From Helichrysum umbraculigerum (Eukaryota > Streptophyta > Magnoliopsida > Asterales > Asteraceae), in the NCBI GenBank assembly GCA_949592205.1, contig CATIUR010000002.1, positions 3,504,501-3,568,500 of the forward strand: a stretch of 64,000 bases of DNA, written 5' to 3'. The notes under the pieces are model-generated. The model did not search any database. It worked only from the letters and a program-made list of their open reading frames with translations, and was not told the origin of the DNA. Each line of letters begins with the position of its first letter. The stretch's first letter is position 1. The position numbers and the translations under genes are program-made. Of this stretch, positions 1 through 12,867 are shown piece after piece.

Positions 1-1418
1 GCGACGCGATCCATATAATTTCGCGACGCGATTATAGCCTTTTCGCGACGCGATTCTAGTTGTATTTCACGACGCGATTAGGGAGGGTTGGCGACGCGAT
101 TCCATGTTAAACGCGATGCGATTGTAAAGTTTTTGAGTTTTGCAAATTTTGAAAATGCATAAGTGTTTAATAGCACTTTAAAGACCTCTTTTATGCAACA
201 AAAATTTCATTAACTCGGATTGGGACGAAATTTACATGGTCACTCGGAAACGGCCCAATGATCAAAGCTATACGTTAATAGCCTAAGCAATTTTTGGCCA
301 TTCGGGGCCGTTTAGGGGTCGAAAATGGCATTTTACAGTTTTTGAGCCTCATTTCGGCACTTTTTGACTATGTTCTGGATTGGACTTTTGTTTCCTTAGA
401 CCTCAGGGATTACCTGCTTAAGTAAATATGTTATGATAATGATTTAGAACTAAGTAATGAAGTTATTGATTTATATAACTTGACTTAGTGAGAATGAACA
501 ATTGTAAATTGGTATGATTGATATGACAACTTGGTTATTATTGTGAGTTGATACCATACTGTTGAGATATGTTATTTAATTATGAAATGAGCTATATGTT
601 ATGGGACGAGTTACTGACTTGTGTATTTGTTGTGATTCTCAGATGGAGAGAAGGCTCAGTAACATTAGATCTCTGAGCGTGCAGCTGAGGTATCGGTGAG
701 TGGACTCGTTCTCTCAGTGTGATTTGGTTGTAACATGTTTGGTTACAACAAGTGATCATAGTGATATTGTGATAGTGATTGTGACTATTGACCAGTGAAA
801 TACACGTGTAATAAGTGATGTGTCGCCTTCGGGCATTTGGTGATTCGGAGGTCAACAATTGTTGGACTGGGTTGCTACAGGTTAGCCAACATAGGAATTG
901 TGAACATGTGTTGTGAATGGAGCTTATGTTGGTTAAAGGTAGCAGTCAGTTATCGGTAAAATCACTGTATTGGCCTGCAGTGATTGTAAGTGTTGCTTGG
1001 TGGGCCATTCGCGGTCAGAGGGCTTTACAAGGACCACCAATCCTCTTGGTGATGTTGTGTCAGTGTCTAAATGATAATTGTAATAATCAGTATTGTTATG
1101 CTAAATTGTACTGATAGTGATAAGTTGACTCACTTAGCTTCGTGCAAATCCCACTATTTATCCTTTACAGGTTTTGGATTGATATGGGCTGGGCAAGGAA
1201 CGGACTGAAGAATGTTTGACTTTATCGCGTTACTCTTATATCCAATTTATAAATCAGTGTCGTTATTGTTTTGATATAACACCCATGTTTTTAATTATGA
1301 TTTAAAATAGTTGAGATTTTATGTTACTAAATGATGTGATTTAGTAAAATGTTCAAATTTGGACTTGCGCTTCCGAGTTTATTATATTAAATTGATTGTA
1401 TAAGTGAGGGGTGTTATA
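1..1418 (+). mobile_element. Element A, 5' LTR (3' two thirds; start lies outside the window)
   Basis: Bases 1-1418 align without net indels to 13525-14942, the end of the downstream LTR. I count about 16 substitutions by eye. The LTR ends in TGTTATA at 1418 and is followed two bases later by a primer-binding site. The missing 657 bp would give the same 2075-bp length as the 3' LTR. It opens with six copies of a CGCGACGCGATT motif (1-121). Small ORFs inside it (for example 592-858 and 917-1114) occur identically placed in the other LTR and resemble nothing I recognise, so I treat them as chance. Confidence 0.93.
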
Positions 1419-1421
1419 AGT

Positions 1422-1433
1422 TGGTATCAGAGC
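1422..1433 (+). other. Primer-binding site of element A (initiator Met tRNA)
   Basis: TGGTATCAGAGC begins three bases after the 5' LTR end. This is the classical complement of the 3' end of plant initiator methionine tRNA, used to prime minus-strand DNA synthesis by many plant LTR retrotransposons. It fixes the plus-strand orientation of element A. Confidence 0.93.
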
Positions 1434-2330
1434 ATAGGTTTGGGTGAACTGGACATTGGTAAGTGTTCAATCCCAAATCTATTTTGTTGAGTCAAACATT
1501 CTAAAGTGTGAGATTAGTAGTGATATGAGAAAGTGATTATTAAAAGTGTACAAACCTATAACCAGATGCAAAGTTGTTGTTTTGATTGCAGAGATGGAGG
1601 AATATGAGGAACCGATTGGTATTCTCAATGATTCCTCAACAATTGTGGGCCTAAGTATAACAGGTACTTCTCGATAACCTTGTTGAATTAATTATTGTAT
1701 GATGATGATTGGTAGTAAAGTGATTGAGTCAGACTGACATGATTCCCCAGTAATGAGTCAGTGATGAGTGTTAATTATTATAATGATGATATAAGTATTA
1801 AATGAATCATCTAGTGATATGAGTAGTTCTAATTAAACTTTGAATTGCAGATTAAGTGTTAAATTGTGTAGACACCGTGTTGATCAAGTTGTTAATAGTG
1901 AAATTGTTGAACCTGAATGTGTCTATTATAAAGAAATAAAATATAATCAGTGTTGATTTTCTGTGATAAATGTAAGGTATGATTAGGAAACTTTGCTAGA
2001 GAATTTGTTGTTATGTGATAAACGGAATAGATGTGACACTAGATAGTGAAATTAAGGAGATGTGGTATATCTCAAGTAATAGATTGAGAGTTATGCTGCT
2101 GTCTAGATGGAAAAAGTGTATAGTTGTTGTAAGGTATGCCTTAATTAGGCAAAGTTAAAATCGAATATGATAGCATTAAACTGGTAATAGTTATGCTATA
2201 AAGTGATAAAGGTGATTAAATGATTATGTGTAATATTGATCATAAGTATTGGTGAATTATGACCTATATAATTAAAAGTGATATATTAAAGTAGTAAGAA
2301 AATAAAGGTAGTTGACAAACCTTTATATAT
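1434..2330 (+). mobile_element. Element A internal domain, left part (non-coding)
   Basis: This AT-rich stretch lies between the A primer-binding site and the insertion point of element B. No ORF of useful length and no gag, protease or polymerase motif is visible, so A appears to be a large non-autonomous (LARD-like) retrotransposon depending on enzymes made elsewhere. It ends in the 5-bp target duplication TATAT (2326-2330) of element B. The domain resumes at 10064. Confidence 0.8.
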
Positions 2331-4477
2331 TGTAACATCCCAAAATCCAAAAGTAATATTGTGAATAAAGTAATTGTAAATGTTTTAAGTTATTTTTACT
2401 CTAGGTGAAATAAAATAGTAATAACTGTGAGTCGGTTTTAAAGTTCCAGACAATGATAATCACGGGGAATAAAATTAAAACACATGTATATCTAATATAC
2501 ATATGTACGTATCATTTATCCTTTTCATTTAAATGTTCCAGAGATATCACGAGAGGAAGAAATCGTGAAACCCTAAACCCTAAACTGAAATCAATTCAAA
2601 AACATGAAATCAAAGCTAGGGAACTCGAATTCAACAAGGATTAAGCATCTCTAACACAAGGTAATCATGATTCTCTTTTAAAATTCGAATTCAAACTTAG
2701 GGTTCATGGGGATTTCGAATTATATGAAGAATTAATGAATTTTAATACGAAATTAAGCTTAAAATATATTGAATTGGACTTAGTAAAGCTTATTAGTGAT
2801 TGAATTAACACTAGAACGAATTAAAAATCAAGAATCTTGAATTGTGTTCTTGGGGTTTTGATGGATTTTGATGAAATAATGGATTATTGAAATATAAGGT
2901 TAGTAATCAAGTGGGTTTTGTATTTAGAATGATGAATTGATGCTAATACATCTTAAATTGGTGGGTTTTGATGAATTAATTGAATTATATGATTGTAATC
3001 AAGAAAGTTTGATCATAGTAATAGGATTTGGTATTAACATACCTTAACTAGTGTTTAAAAATGGTTATTGAAATATGAATATGAAGAAGTGAAATATTGA
3101 ATCAAGAGGATTAAGCTATTGAGTTAATTATGATTATAAGAATTATGAGGATTAAGTATGTAAGATGATCATGGTGATCATTAGTAATGGTTGAAATAAG
3201 ATACAAGTGCTATTTGATGATAATTGAAGTATATACAAGAAATTAAGTCATGTATATGACTATGGAATGAATAGTTAAATAATGAAATAATAAAAATCAA
3301 TAGGAATCAAGAAATAAATAATCATGGATAGTATGATTAATCCATGAGGGTGATGAATTGATTAAGTTGATGTATTGATTATTATGAATTCTAGTTATTA
3401 AATGTGTTATTGTACCTATGTATTATATGCTAGGTGATCAAGAATGATGGATTTGCTATTTTAGAGAGAAATCATGTGTTTGCTTAAAAAGGCAAAGGTG
3501 AGTGATAAGAGGACTACTTGAATAATGATTGTATGTTCCGGATTGCTTACGAGCAAGAGGTTCATACAATCGTTTGGAATATTGTTTGTCTCTTCTAGTT
3601 GTTCTTATTGTTTGTTTCTTATAATTGTATCTCATGTGTGCTTCTATATTACATCATGCTTCGTATCTTAAGAAATATTGGTTGTTGACCATAGTTGTGG
3701 ATTGTTGTTAATAGTTGAGTTAATTGGAAATAGTATAGTATTATGTGTATGATTGAATTATGTGGATTATGTGAATTTGTAAGATAATGTGAATTAGGAG
3801 AATTATGTGAATTAGGAGGATTATGTGAATTAATAGGACTATGTGAATTAATTGGAATATATGGATTTACTATTGTAGAAATTGAATATCACGAAATAAG
3901 TGCTTGGCACTACTTGGTATCTATTAAGCTTGGTACCCATATGGGATTAGTGCCATGCTTACTTGTATCTATTGGATCATGGATCCATACGAAATATTGT
4001 CGAATCTTTATTGTTGTTCAATAGTTTCTATTTAAAAGAAATAAGTAGTTATTGATAAATTGTATCTTGTTATTGAATTAGTTAATTAGTTGCTTGTATA
4101 CTCACTAAGCTTTATGCTTACTCGTATCAGTGATTTATGTTGTAGGTGTTGGTTCGGTTGAACCAATTGGATGAAAGGTGATTACAAGAAGTAAGTGTGG
4201 ATTGAAGCTTGTTGTGTCATTATACAAGTTTCATATTCTATTGAATTGTCGTTTTGTAATACCATTGTATAAATCGCCCAAAAGATTATGAATTGATATA
4301 ATGTGTCATGGTTGTATTTATTTGAATATGTAAAAATCAAATGTGGATTTCAAATGGAATAAATTGTAGAATATAAAATGGGACCAAATGTGATGGAATT
4401 ATATTCCTAAGCATTATGATTTCATACATTGTAATATGTTAAAAAAAAAAAAAATCTATTGAAATATGGGCGTTTCA
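2331..4477 (+). repeat. Element B 5' LTR
   Basis: It starts TGTAACATCCC and ends GGCGTTTCA, and is nearly identical to 7917-10063. It holds two overlapping CCCTAAA units (around 2572-2586), an array of four 18-bp GTGAATTA repeats (about 3789-3850), and an A14-15 run near its 3' end (4441-4454). The 63-residue frame at 2453-2644 has the same copy in the 3' LTR and no recognisable similarity. Confidence 0.95.
3763..3862 (+). repeat. 18-bp direct repeats in element B LTR
   Basis: GTGAATTA recurs at 3789, 3807, 3825 and 3843, exactly 18 bp apart, within a longer TTATGTGAATTAGGAGGA-like unit. The same array is present in the 3' LTR (about 9346-9448). It may be a replication-slippage minisatellite or a set of U3 binding sites; nothing in the sequence decides. 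Confidence 0.8.
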
Positions 4478-4480
4478 AGT

Positions 4481-4492
4481 TGGTATCAGAGC
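4481..4492 (+). other. Primer-binding site of element B (initiator Met tRNA)
   Basis: TGGTATCAGAGC follows the 5' LTR end by three bases, with the extended match continuing as GATGG. This matches plant initiator Met tRNA and fixes the plus orientation. Confidence 0.93.
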
Positions 4493-7400
4493 GATGGTTT
4501 AAGAGAGTTAAGTAATCCCCAATAGGATTGCCTAAGTTTAAACCTATATGAATTACTTGAATTGTTATCCTAATTATGAGTAGTAATAGAATTGATTGAT
4601 TGAATTGATATAATTCCCTTGTATCAAAATATTGATGAATATTATGTGTAGAATTGAAAATAGAAGGTTTAATGAAATCTAGAATCTTATGCAATAGGAT
4701 TTGGAATTTTATTATTGATTAAAAGAGTAATTAGCTTAGTCGTTGAAAAATGTATCTTTGACTTGAAAAAGTCAAACTGGAATATGAGAGTGTCATGTTG
4801 GGTAATAGAAATATTATATAGTGATAATATGGTTAGAAATTGAAATATATGGGTATTGATCATAATTTTGGTGAAAGTGTGATCAATGGGTTAAATATTG
4901 AAATATGATCCAATTGGATGATCATGAATTAAGAAATATAGTATGATGTTAAAATGAATTGAAATCAAGTGTCAAATTGTAAATTTGTGTTAAAATCAAT
5001 GAAAGTGTCCAAATGGACCCCCAAACGGGTCAAGGAGTCAAAATGAGTAATGATTCAAGTATGGTAGTTGTGATCATTGCTTTAAGTCACAAATGGATGT
5101 AGGAATATGTTGGCAAAAGACCAGAATCTAAAACCAAGTGGTTTGGAATATGGGTTGTCCACCAAATTGGTCGAAAATGGCCTAAATTGAGTTATATGTC
5201 CGTTTTCTTGTAAAACGTGTTAATTGAAAAAGTGTAAAAAGGGAAAGTTGCATTATGATTGGATGAACGTGCCTGCAAAATTTCAGATTCTAACTCTTTA
5301 CAGTTTGGGAGATATGTGCGTTTGAATTTCAGAAAATTGTAATAAAGTTGCAGGTCTGAAAATACATAGGAACGCGATCCAGGTGTGAGATCCGGATCGC
5401 GTTAGTATGTTGAATTTGGTTACAGAATATTTTTGGTCTATGGAACGCGATCCCAGTAAATTTTTTTGGATCGCGTTTGCATGTGTATTTCGTGATCAGA
5501 ATTTTTGTTCTTGGAAACGCGATCCCGCTTTGTTCTCCGGATCGCGTTTGAATGCCTAATTTGGTTACAGAACCTTATTAACTATGGAACGCGATCCTGA
5601 ACACGTTCCTGGATCGCGTTAGTAAGTGGAAAAAGTTTTTTTCGATGTTCGACGTAATATTTGATGTAGAAATTTCCGTAATAAAATTTCGGTGTCCGAT
5701 TAAGACGAAATTTACAAGGTCACTCGGAAACGGCCCAACGGTTAAAGCTCATTGCATTGCCATGAGCCCTGTCAGTTTTCGGCACTTCGGGGTCATTTAG
5801 GGCCCGAAAATGACATTTTATTGTTTTTCGGACCTTATTTTGAATTTTTGACTTATGTTTCGAATTAGCCTTTTGTTTCTTTAAGCCTCAGGGATCATTC
5901 TGTTGAATAAATGTATCATTAGGGCCTGTTTTTACGATGTTATGCGAATTTTGAATATTGATTGAATTAAACGAAATACGAAAATAATTGTATAAGTATT
6001 TAAGGAATAGTTGAAAACTTTAATCAATGATTAGGAAATATGGATTTCTTCCTTAGGAAGAATATGGAATATGTGAATTGATAAATATGTTTTTGTTATG
6101 AATTGTGTATTTGCGCATTGTGTAGAGATTACGAAATAACAATCATACGAAATATTGACTATACCAAATATGCGCAAAGCACAATGGTATCTTATGGACC
6201 ACAAGTCGGTTTGAAAGTTTAATCTCTACCTAAACCCAATTGTTATTTGAGTCTGATTATATGTATAAGTGTGAAATAAACAATGTGAAATAACGATATG
6301 ATTAATATATGACATCATTATGTGATTAGTTGCTATGTGATTAGAAATATATGTGTTTAATTGACTGATGAATGAATCAGAAGATGAATTCATCAGAGAC
6401 AAGTTGGAAGGTGAAATAAATGATATTAACTGGAATATGTGAAATTTCTTGCTTATGTGAAATTTATTAATCGAAATAAGTTGGATATATGTGATCAAAA
6501 TGTTATCAAGTATCTTGCTTGTTATGAATCATTGAATTATGTGTTTTGTGGAAATTATATTAAGACTGGATGATATAAAGTAGCCTAAGAAGGAAGTGTG
6601 TATAACATAATCTAAAGACGTCTGGCCAACGTAATTATATTATGCTATTCACATGGAATTGTTGAGGCTGCCAAACATCAGAGAGGCTTGATATAATTTG
6701 TAGAAAATAAGTGTAGAATTAGTATTGATTTGTATCGGATAAAGACAGAGATATGTAAGCCTATGCTTTATAAGTGAATATAGTATCAATATGATGTGAA
6801 TTTAGTATGGAATATAGAAATAGTAAACCACTAGACTATAGTCATAATGTGGTACCTAGTATACAAGAAATAGATGTTAGTCGAAATAAAATATGTGTTT
6901 GCCCTATAATAGTATCTTATTATGAATTATGTTATTAAAAGTAGTATGATGAATCTTAAGTGGGGGGAGAATCTTAGTAAGTGACATATAATAGATTAAC
7001 AGAATAGAATTTGATTATGAAATAACATAATATAGAAATATAGTTAAGGAATTATGATTGATCATTGTTAACTGCGGTTAGCACTGATCCTGTATCGGAA
7101 TTGTTTACGAAATATGATAATCTTGATATTCATACTTTGCTGACGTAGCTAGTATGATACTACGAAATATATTATTGATAGTACTTATGTTAATTAAGGT
7201 AATATGTGAATACTAGTTCATTAGCTAGTTATGATTTGAATTAAAATTTTCACTTTCGAAATATATAGTGTGGTTTATAACCACTATTGTATCTATTGAG
7301 AAGAAATAAGTAATTTTGTGTATCCAAAGATATATATGACTAATAATAACAAATGACCCGGTTAAGTGGTCAGTATAGAATAGGATTATGCACAATTTAT

Positions 7401-7901
7401 GTGCATGGGTAAAAAATAGAAGTATACACATTTATAGAAATTTGAATGTGAAAAGAATTGAAAATATGTATCTGTATTATAAGTTACTCACTGGAGTGAC
7501 GAATGTTAGGTGTATTAATATAATGATATAATTGGCATAATCCCACATTGTACTGGATATTGTACTTTATGCTAGCAAAAGAAATAGAATTAAAAGCGCA
7601 GTTTGGTGCTTAGGATTTATGGATCAAATTGAATTACACCTTGGATAGGAATATATGCTTACGTATTTAAGAAATATGCACAATCTATCTGCATATGATG
7701 AAAGATTATTTATGTAATATACGTATTAAGTTGTCTGGAACTAAAATGAGAAATGAATCAAAGACATTTAGTGGATACATGAGTGGTGTACATTCATGTT
7801 GTGAATTTAGTATTATGTAAAGTATCATAAACGCTTCCGCACCTGTAGAGAAAGTATCACTGTGAATCTATATGAGTGACATTCGTGAGGACACGAATGA
7901 A
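4493..7901 (+). mobile_element. Element B internal domain (non-coding)
   Basis: There is no ORF above about 90 codons, and none carries retroelement motifs. The region includes a phased CGCGATC palindrome cluster (5371-5620). It also has a stretch at about 5690-5930 clearly homologous to the LTR of element A (aligned with about 225-440), and blocks near 6565-6690 and 7380-7490 that resemble the internal domain of A (about 10835-10950 and 12690-12790). It therefore behaves as a conserved but non-coding internal domain. Confidence 0.75.
5371..5620 (+). repeat. Phased palindrome cluster in element B
   Basis: Four pairs of inverted 10-mers, AACGCGATCC and GGATCGCGTT, lie at 5371/5394, 5444/5468, 5516/5539 and 5588/5611. 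The two arms of each pair are 23-24 bp apart centre to centre, and the pairs repeat every 72-73 bp. Spacer sequence is partly repeated too (TTTGGTTACAGAA twice). The arms stay conserved while most spacers do not, which argues for selection on the motif or recent amplification of it. Confidence 0.9.
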
Positions 7902-7916
7902 ATAAGTGGGGAGACT
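7902..7916 (+). other. Polypurine tract of element B
   Basis: AAGTGGGGAGACT lies directly before the 3' LTR start at 7917, the expected primer position for plus-strand DNA synthesis. Confidence 0.8.
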
Positions 7917-10063
7917 TGTAACATCCCAAAATCCAAAAGTAATATTGTGAATAAAGTAATAGTAAATATTTTAAGTTATTTTTACTCTAGGTGAAATAAA
8001 ATAGTAATAACTGTGAGTCGGTTTTAAAGTTCCAGACAATGATAATCACGGGGAATAAAATTAAAACACATGTATATCTAATATACATATGTACGTATCA
8101 TTTATCCTTTTCATTTAAATGTTCCAGAGATATCACGAGAGGAAGAAATCGTGAAACCCTAAACCCTAAACTGAAATCAATTCAAAAACATGAAATCAAA
8201 GCTAGGGAACTCGAATTCAACAAGGATTAAGCATCTCTAACACAAGGTAATCATGATTCTCTTTTAAAATTCGAATTCAAACTTAGGGTTCATGGGGATT
8301 TCGAATTATATGAAGAATTAATGAATTTTAATACGAAATTAAGCTTAAAATATATTGAATTGGACTTAGTAAAGCTTATTAGTGATTGAATTGACACTAG
8401 AACGAATTAAAAATCAAGAATCTTGAATTGTGTTCTTGGGGTTTTGATGGATTTTGATGAAATAATGGATTATTGAAATATAAGGTTAGTAATCAAGTGG
8501 GTTTTGTATTTAGAATGATGAATTGATGCTAATACATCTTAAATTGGTGGGTTTTGATGAATTAATTGAATTATATGATTGTAATCAAGAAAGTTTGATC
8601 ATAGTAATAGGATTTGGTATTAACATACCTTAACTAGTGTTTAAAAATGGTTATTGAAATATGAATATGAAGAAGTGAAATATTGAATCAAGAGGATTAA
8701 GCTATTGAGTTAATTATGATTATAAGAATTATGAGGATTAAGTATGTAAGATGATCATGGTGATCATTAGTAATGGTTGAAATAAGATACAAGTGCTATT
8801 TGATGATAATTGAAGTATATACAAGAAATTAAGTCATGTATATGACTATGGAATGAATAGTTAAATAATGAAATAATAAAAATCAATAGGAATCAAGAAA
8901 TAAATAATCATGGATAGTATGATTAATCCATGAGGGTGATGAATTGATTAAGTTGATGTATTGATTATTATGAATTCTAGTTATTAAATGTGTTATTGTA
9001 CCTATGTATTATATGCTAGGTGATCAAGAATGATGGATTTGCTATTTTAGAGAGAAATCATGTGTTTGCTTAAAAAGGCAAAGGTGAGTGATAAGAGGAC
9101 TACTTGAATAATGATTGTATGTTCCGGATTGCTTACGAGCAAGAGGTTCATACAATCGTTTGGAATATTGTTTGTCTCTTCTAGTTGTTCTTATTGTTTG
9201 TTTCTTATAATTGTATCTCATGTGTGTTTCTATATTATATCATGCTTCGTATCTTAAGAAATATTGGTTGTTGACCATAGTTGTGGATTGTTGTTAATAG
9301 TTGAGTTAATTGGAAATAGTATAGTATTATGTGTATGATTGAATTATGTGGATTATGTGAACTTGTAAGATAATGTGAATTAGGAGAATTATGTGAATTA
9401 GGAGGATTATGTGAATTAATAGGACTATGTGAATTAATTGGAATATATGGATTTAGTATTGTAGAAATTGAATATCACGAAATAAGTGCTTGGCACTACT
9501 TGGTATCTATTAAGCTTGGTACCCATATGGGATTAGTGCCATGCTTACTTGTATCTATTGGATCATGGATCCATACGAAATATTGTCGAATCTTTATTGT
9601 TGTTCAATAGTTTCTATTTAAAAGAAATAAGTAGTTATTGATAAATTGTATCTTGTTTGTGAATTATTTAATTAGTTGCTTGTATACTCACTAAGCTTTA
9701 TGCTTACTCGTATCAGTGATTTATGTTGTAGGTGTTGGTTCGGTTGAACCAATTGGATGAAAGGTGATTACAAGAAGTAAGTGTGGATTGAAGCTTGTTG
9801 TGTCATTATACAAGTTTCATATTCTATTGAATTGTCGTTTTGTAATACCATTGTATAAATCGCCCAAAAGATTATGAATTGATATAATGTGTCATGGTTG
9901 TATTTATTTGAATATGTAAAAATCAAATGTGGATTTCAAATGGAATAAATTGTAGAATATAAAATGGGACCAAATGTGATGGAATTATATTCCTAAGCAT
10001 TATGATTTCATACATTGTAATATGTTTAAAAAAAAAAAAAACTATTGAAATATGGGCGTTTCA
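7917..10063 (+). repeat. Element B 3' LTR
   Basis: Same length (2147 bp) and ends as 2331-4477. Differences are isolated substitutions plus a small change near 9656-9668 and at the A run (10027-10041). It is followed by TATAT, completing the target duplication. Confidence 0.95.
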
Positions 10064-12850
10064 TATATGTTGAAAGGTTGTGAAAAGTATTTGTTAATAC
10101 TTATTGTAAGTGATATAAACACGATGATTTTAATGAGGAATTAGTGTTTTAGGATTGTAATAGAACACTAATAGTGAAATTGATTGTGTGGGACTAGAAT
10201 AGTCAGAAAGGTATGAACTAGTAAATGATTTAGAAATGTTGAATTAATAACATATGTTATTAATAGGAGGATAGTTGTTACGTGACTTGAGGCATGAGAT
10301 AATACCAAGTAATGTGATACTTTGTATTGATTATTGATAATTGACTATACATGTGTGATATTACATGTAAAGTTGTGATATTAGTATTTGATATATATAT
10401 ATCATAGGTGAAAATATGATAGTAAATTTAAAAGTGATTAGCTGTTATGGGAACAGCTGTAAAGAGAATTATTATAGAAATGTGATAAGTTGATTATGTA
10501 AAATTACTTGTTCTTAGAAAAGAGAGAGTTTTGGAGTAAATTGATTTAATTGCTATTCTAATCAATTAACAGTCATGAGATAAGTGTTTGGAATTACACG
10601 TGATATAATAGTGTCATTATTATTTGACAAAGTGTAATGTGTTGAAACGGTGATGATAGGTTATCATGTGTTTAGAGTTTCAGATAGGTTGAATTACTGA
10701 TTAAGTCAGTTGTTGAAAATAGATTGTGTAATAAATAATACATATTAACTTATGTTATAGTAGTATTGAAAACCAGAACATTGTATGATAAGTGTATGCA
10801 TGAAAGAAAATCACATTGATGGTTGATGATATGAAGTAACCTGAGAAGGAAATGTGAAGAACATAATCAAGCAACACTTGATCACCGTTGTTACATTATG
10901 CTGTGTCACATGAACTTGTTGAGGTTACCAAGTATCTGAGAAAGTGAATGTGATTAAGAGAAATATAATATAAAGTTGTGATAAACTAATTAGTGAAAAA
11001 TTGTGATAAACAGTAATTGAAACTTGCAAGTGTATATGGTACTTGCAATTGTTTGAATTGTTGAAATGTGAGTATGTGACTAATGGGTGTGGATTACCTA
11101 TTAGTGAGTCCTGTAATATCCTAACGGATTATTAGTGCGTATGGCTTGTATTAAGCCGAGTTGAGTTACTGATTCTGTGTGGTGATTGAGTCATTAAAAT
11201 TAGTGAGAACCGTGTTTCGAAGTTTATGATTAGGTTAAATCTAAAACTTGAGATAGTTACCGGATGAGATATATATAGGTATGTGATAAGTGATAGGAGT
11301 AAATAACTCATATTGTGTGTTAAATGATTTTTAGTTGTCATTGATAAATAATTGACTAGAAAATGGTGTAATGGTTCCATTTGGCTGAATGGGCCATTGT
11401 TGTTAAGTATAGTTATAGAAAATATGTTTGAGATTAAACATAGTATTAATATATTAAAATAGTGATATGTTGACCTTGAAAGTCAACAGTGAATAAGGAG
11501 TTTAGTATATATTATGAAATCATTGGAATATGATTAATTTTGTTGAGAGTCAAATTTAAGAAAAGTGACCAAAGTGACTTATTGATTAATTGATTAAGTT
11601 GAAGTTGACAAATAGCAAACAATATTGAAATTGTTAAATGGGTTATTATAACTCAAATGAGTGAAAAGAGATATCAAAGATTATGAAATTTTGATTAATT
11701 GTGTTAAGTTATTTAACAAGTGAATAGTGTTAATAAAAGACTGAACTTATTAGAAATTGATGGTGACATGAGTTCTCAGGGATTAATCGAATTACACACC
11801 TAAATCAGGTGGGCATCTGTGAATGATATTGTTAAAATTATAATTGTGCGTGTGTAATTTGTGTGCTGAAACTGTTTAGGCAGTTTGTACTGATATGTAG
11901 TTGTAATGTGATATGGGTTGTGAAAGAGTGATAACCTAAATCCTGAGGGGGAGAGAACTAAATTAATGATTAAGTTTGAGAAATTGGAATTTTGTGTCAT
12001 TTATTAAGAAAAGTGTAAATATATATATGATATATATAGTTGATAAAAGGTGATATATTATGAAAGTAATAGTTGAAATTTTGGAAATGATGATTATATT
12101 TCCATTGTTGCAGAAATGGTATTTTGCTGATAGAATAAATGGTGACTTAAGGGAACAAGTTGGAATAAGTCAATGTAGAGGTCGGGTGAATGTAGGTATT
12201 ACAGTGTGATAGTACATGTGCTGTTTTGACAATGTACTTAGTGATGATGTTTTACCTACCGAGTGTGACCTCTACTTTACTTATTAAGGTGATATGAATC
12301 TAGATTACTTTTGAGTAAATGATTTCATATAGTTGAAGTGATATGTGAAAATTTGCCTGATGGTTAGTTCTAAATTGAAATTAATTTTCAGTGTTGACAT
12401 GTGTATTGTGGTTTTATAACCACTGTTGTTGTTATCGTGTTGTTATTGTTGTGTTATGTTTTGTTGTTAAACAAAGTAAATAGTTGTAAGGGGTCCAAGA
12501 TTTTAGCACATAGCTAATTTTTGGTTGCAAGGACTTATTAAGTGGCTTTGTGTTTCACTTATTCTAAGTGATTATGTGTTTAGTTGTTAGAGTAAATGTG
12601 TGTTTAAAATATATATCTGATTGATGATAGAGAATTCAGGTAAATGATTGTTTTATAGAAAACGTTGGATGAATGCACAGTATATATATATATATATATA
12701 CAGGGGTGAAAGATAGAAATATATACCTTTAGGTATATGTGAATGTGGAAAGAATTGAGAGAAATAAATATTAGTATAAGTTGCTCTAGAGGATTTAAGT
12801 ACGATAAGATGTATGTGATTATGTGTCATCAGATTTCGAGGACGAAATCT
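10064..12850 (+). mobile_element. Element A internal domain, right part (non-coding)
   Basis: Continuation of A beyond the nested element B. No convincing coding region is present; the 66- to 82-codon minus-strand frames look like chance. Two stretches resemble the B internal domain (about 10835-10950 with 6569-6680; about 12690-12790 with 7390-7490), so the non-coding internal sequence is conserved between the two families. A short (TA)n run sits at about 12681-12702. Confidence 0.75.
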
Positions 12851-12867
12851 TTTAAGGGGGAGAGATT
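12851..12867 (+). other. Polypurine tract of element A
   Basis: The sequence TTTAAGGGGGAGAGATT directly precedes the 3' LTR. The purine run AAGGGGGAGAGA is typical for priming plus-strand DNA in LTR retrotransposons. Confidence 0.88.

Larger units (their letters stand above)
2331..10063 (+). mobile_element. Element B: complete non-autonomous LTR retrotransposon nested in A
   Basis: The element has two 2147-bp LTRs (2331-4477 and 7917-10063) starting TGTAACATCC and ending GGCGTTTCA. They flank a 3.4-kb internal region without coding capacity. The target duplication TATAT is present on both sides (2326-2330 and 10064-10068). A Met-tRNA primer site and a purine tract are in the expected places. 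About a dozen LTR differences are visible, fewer per base than in A, as expected for the younger, nested element. Length about 7.7 kb is close to A without B (about 7.9 kb), suggesting related LARD families. Confidence 0.95.

Noticed and set aside
1..121. Possible CRISPR-like array (short repeats with spacers of about 10 bp)
   Set aside because: Repeats of about 12 bp with 10-bp spacers in a plant LTR do not fit CRISPR repeats or spacers, and no cas gene exists here.
592..1114. Small ORFs duplicated at 14116-14638
   Set aside because: They lie inside the A LTRs, have low-complexity or unrecognisable sequence, and are duplicated only because the LTR is.
2453..2644. 63-codon ORF repeated at 8039-8230
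   Set aside because: It is the LTR of element B read twice; no domain or codon signature supports a gene.
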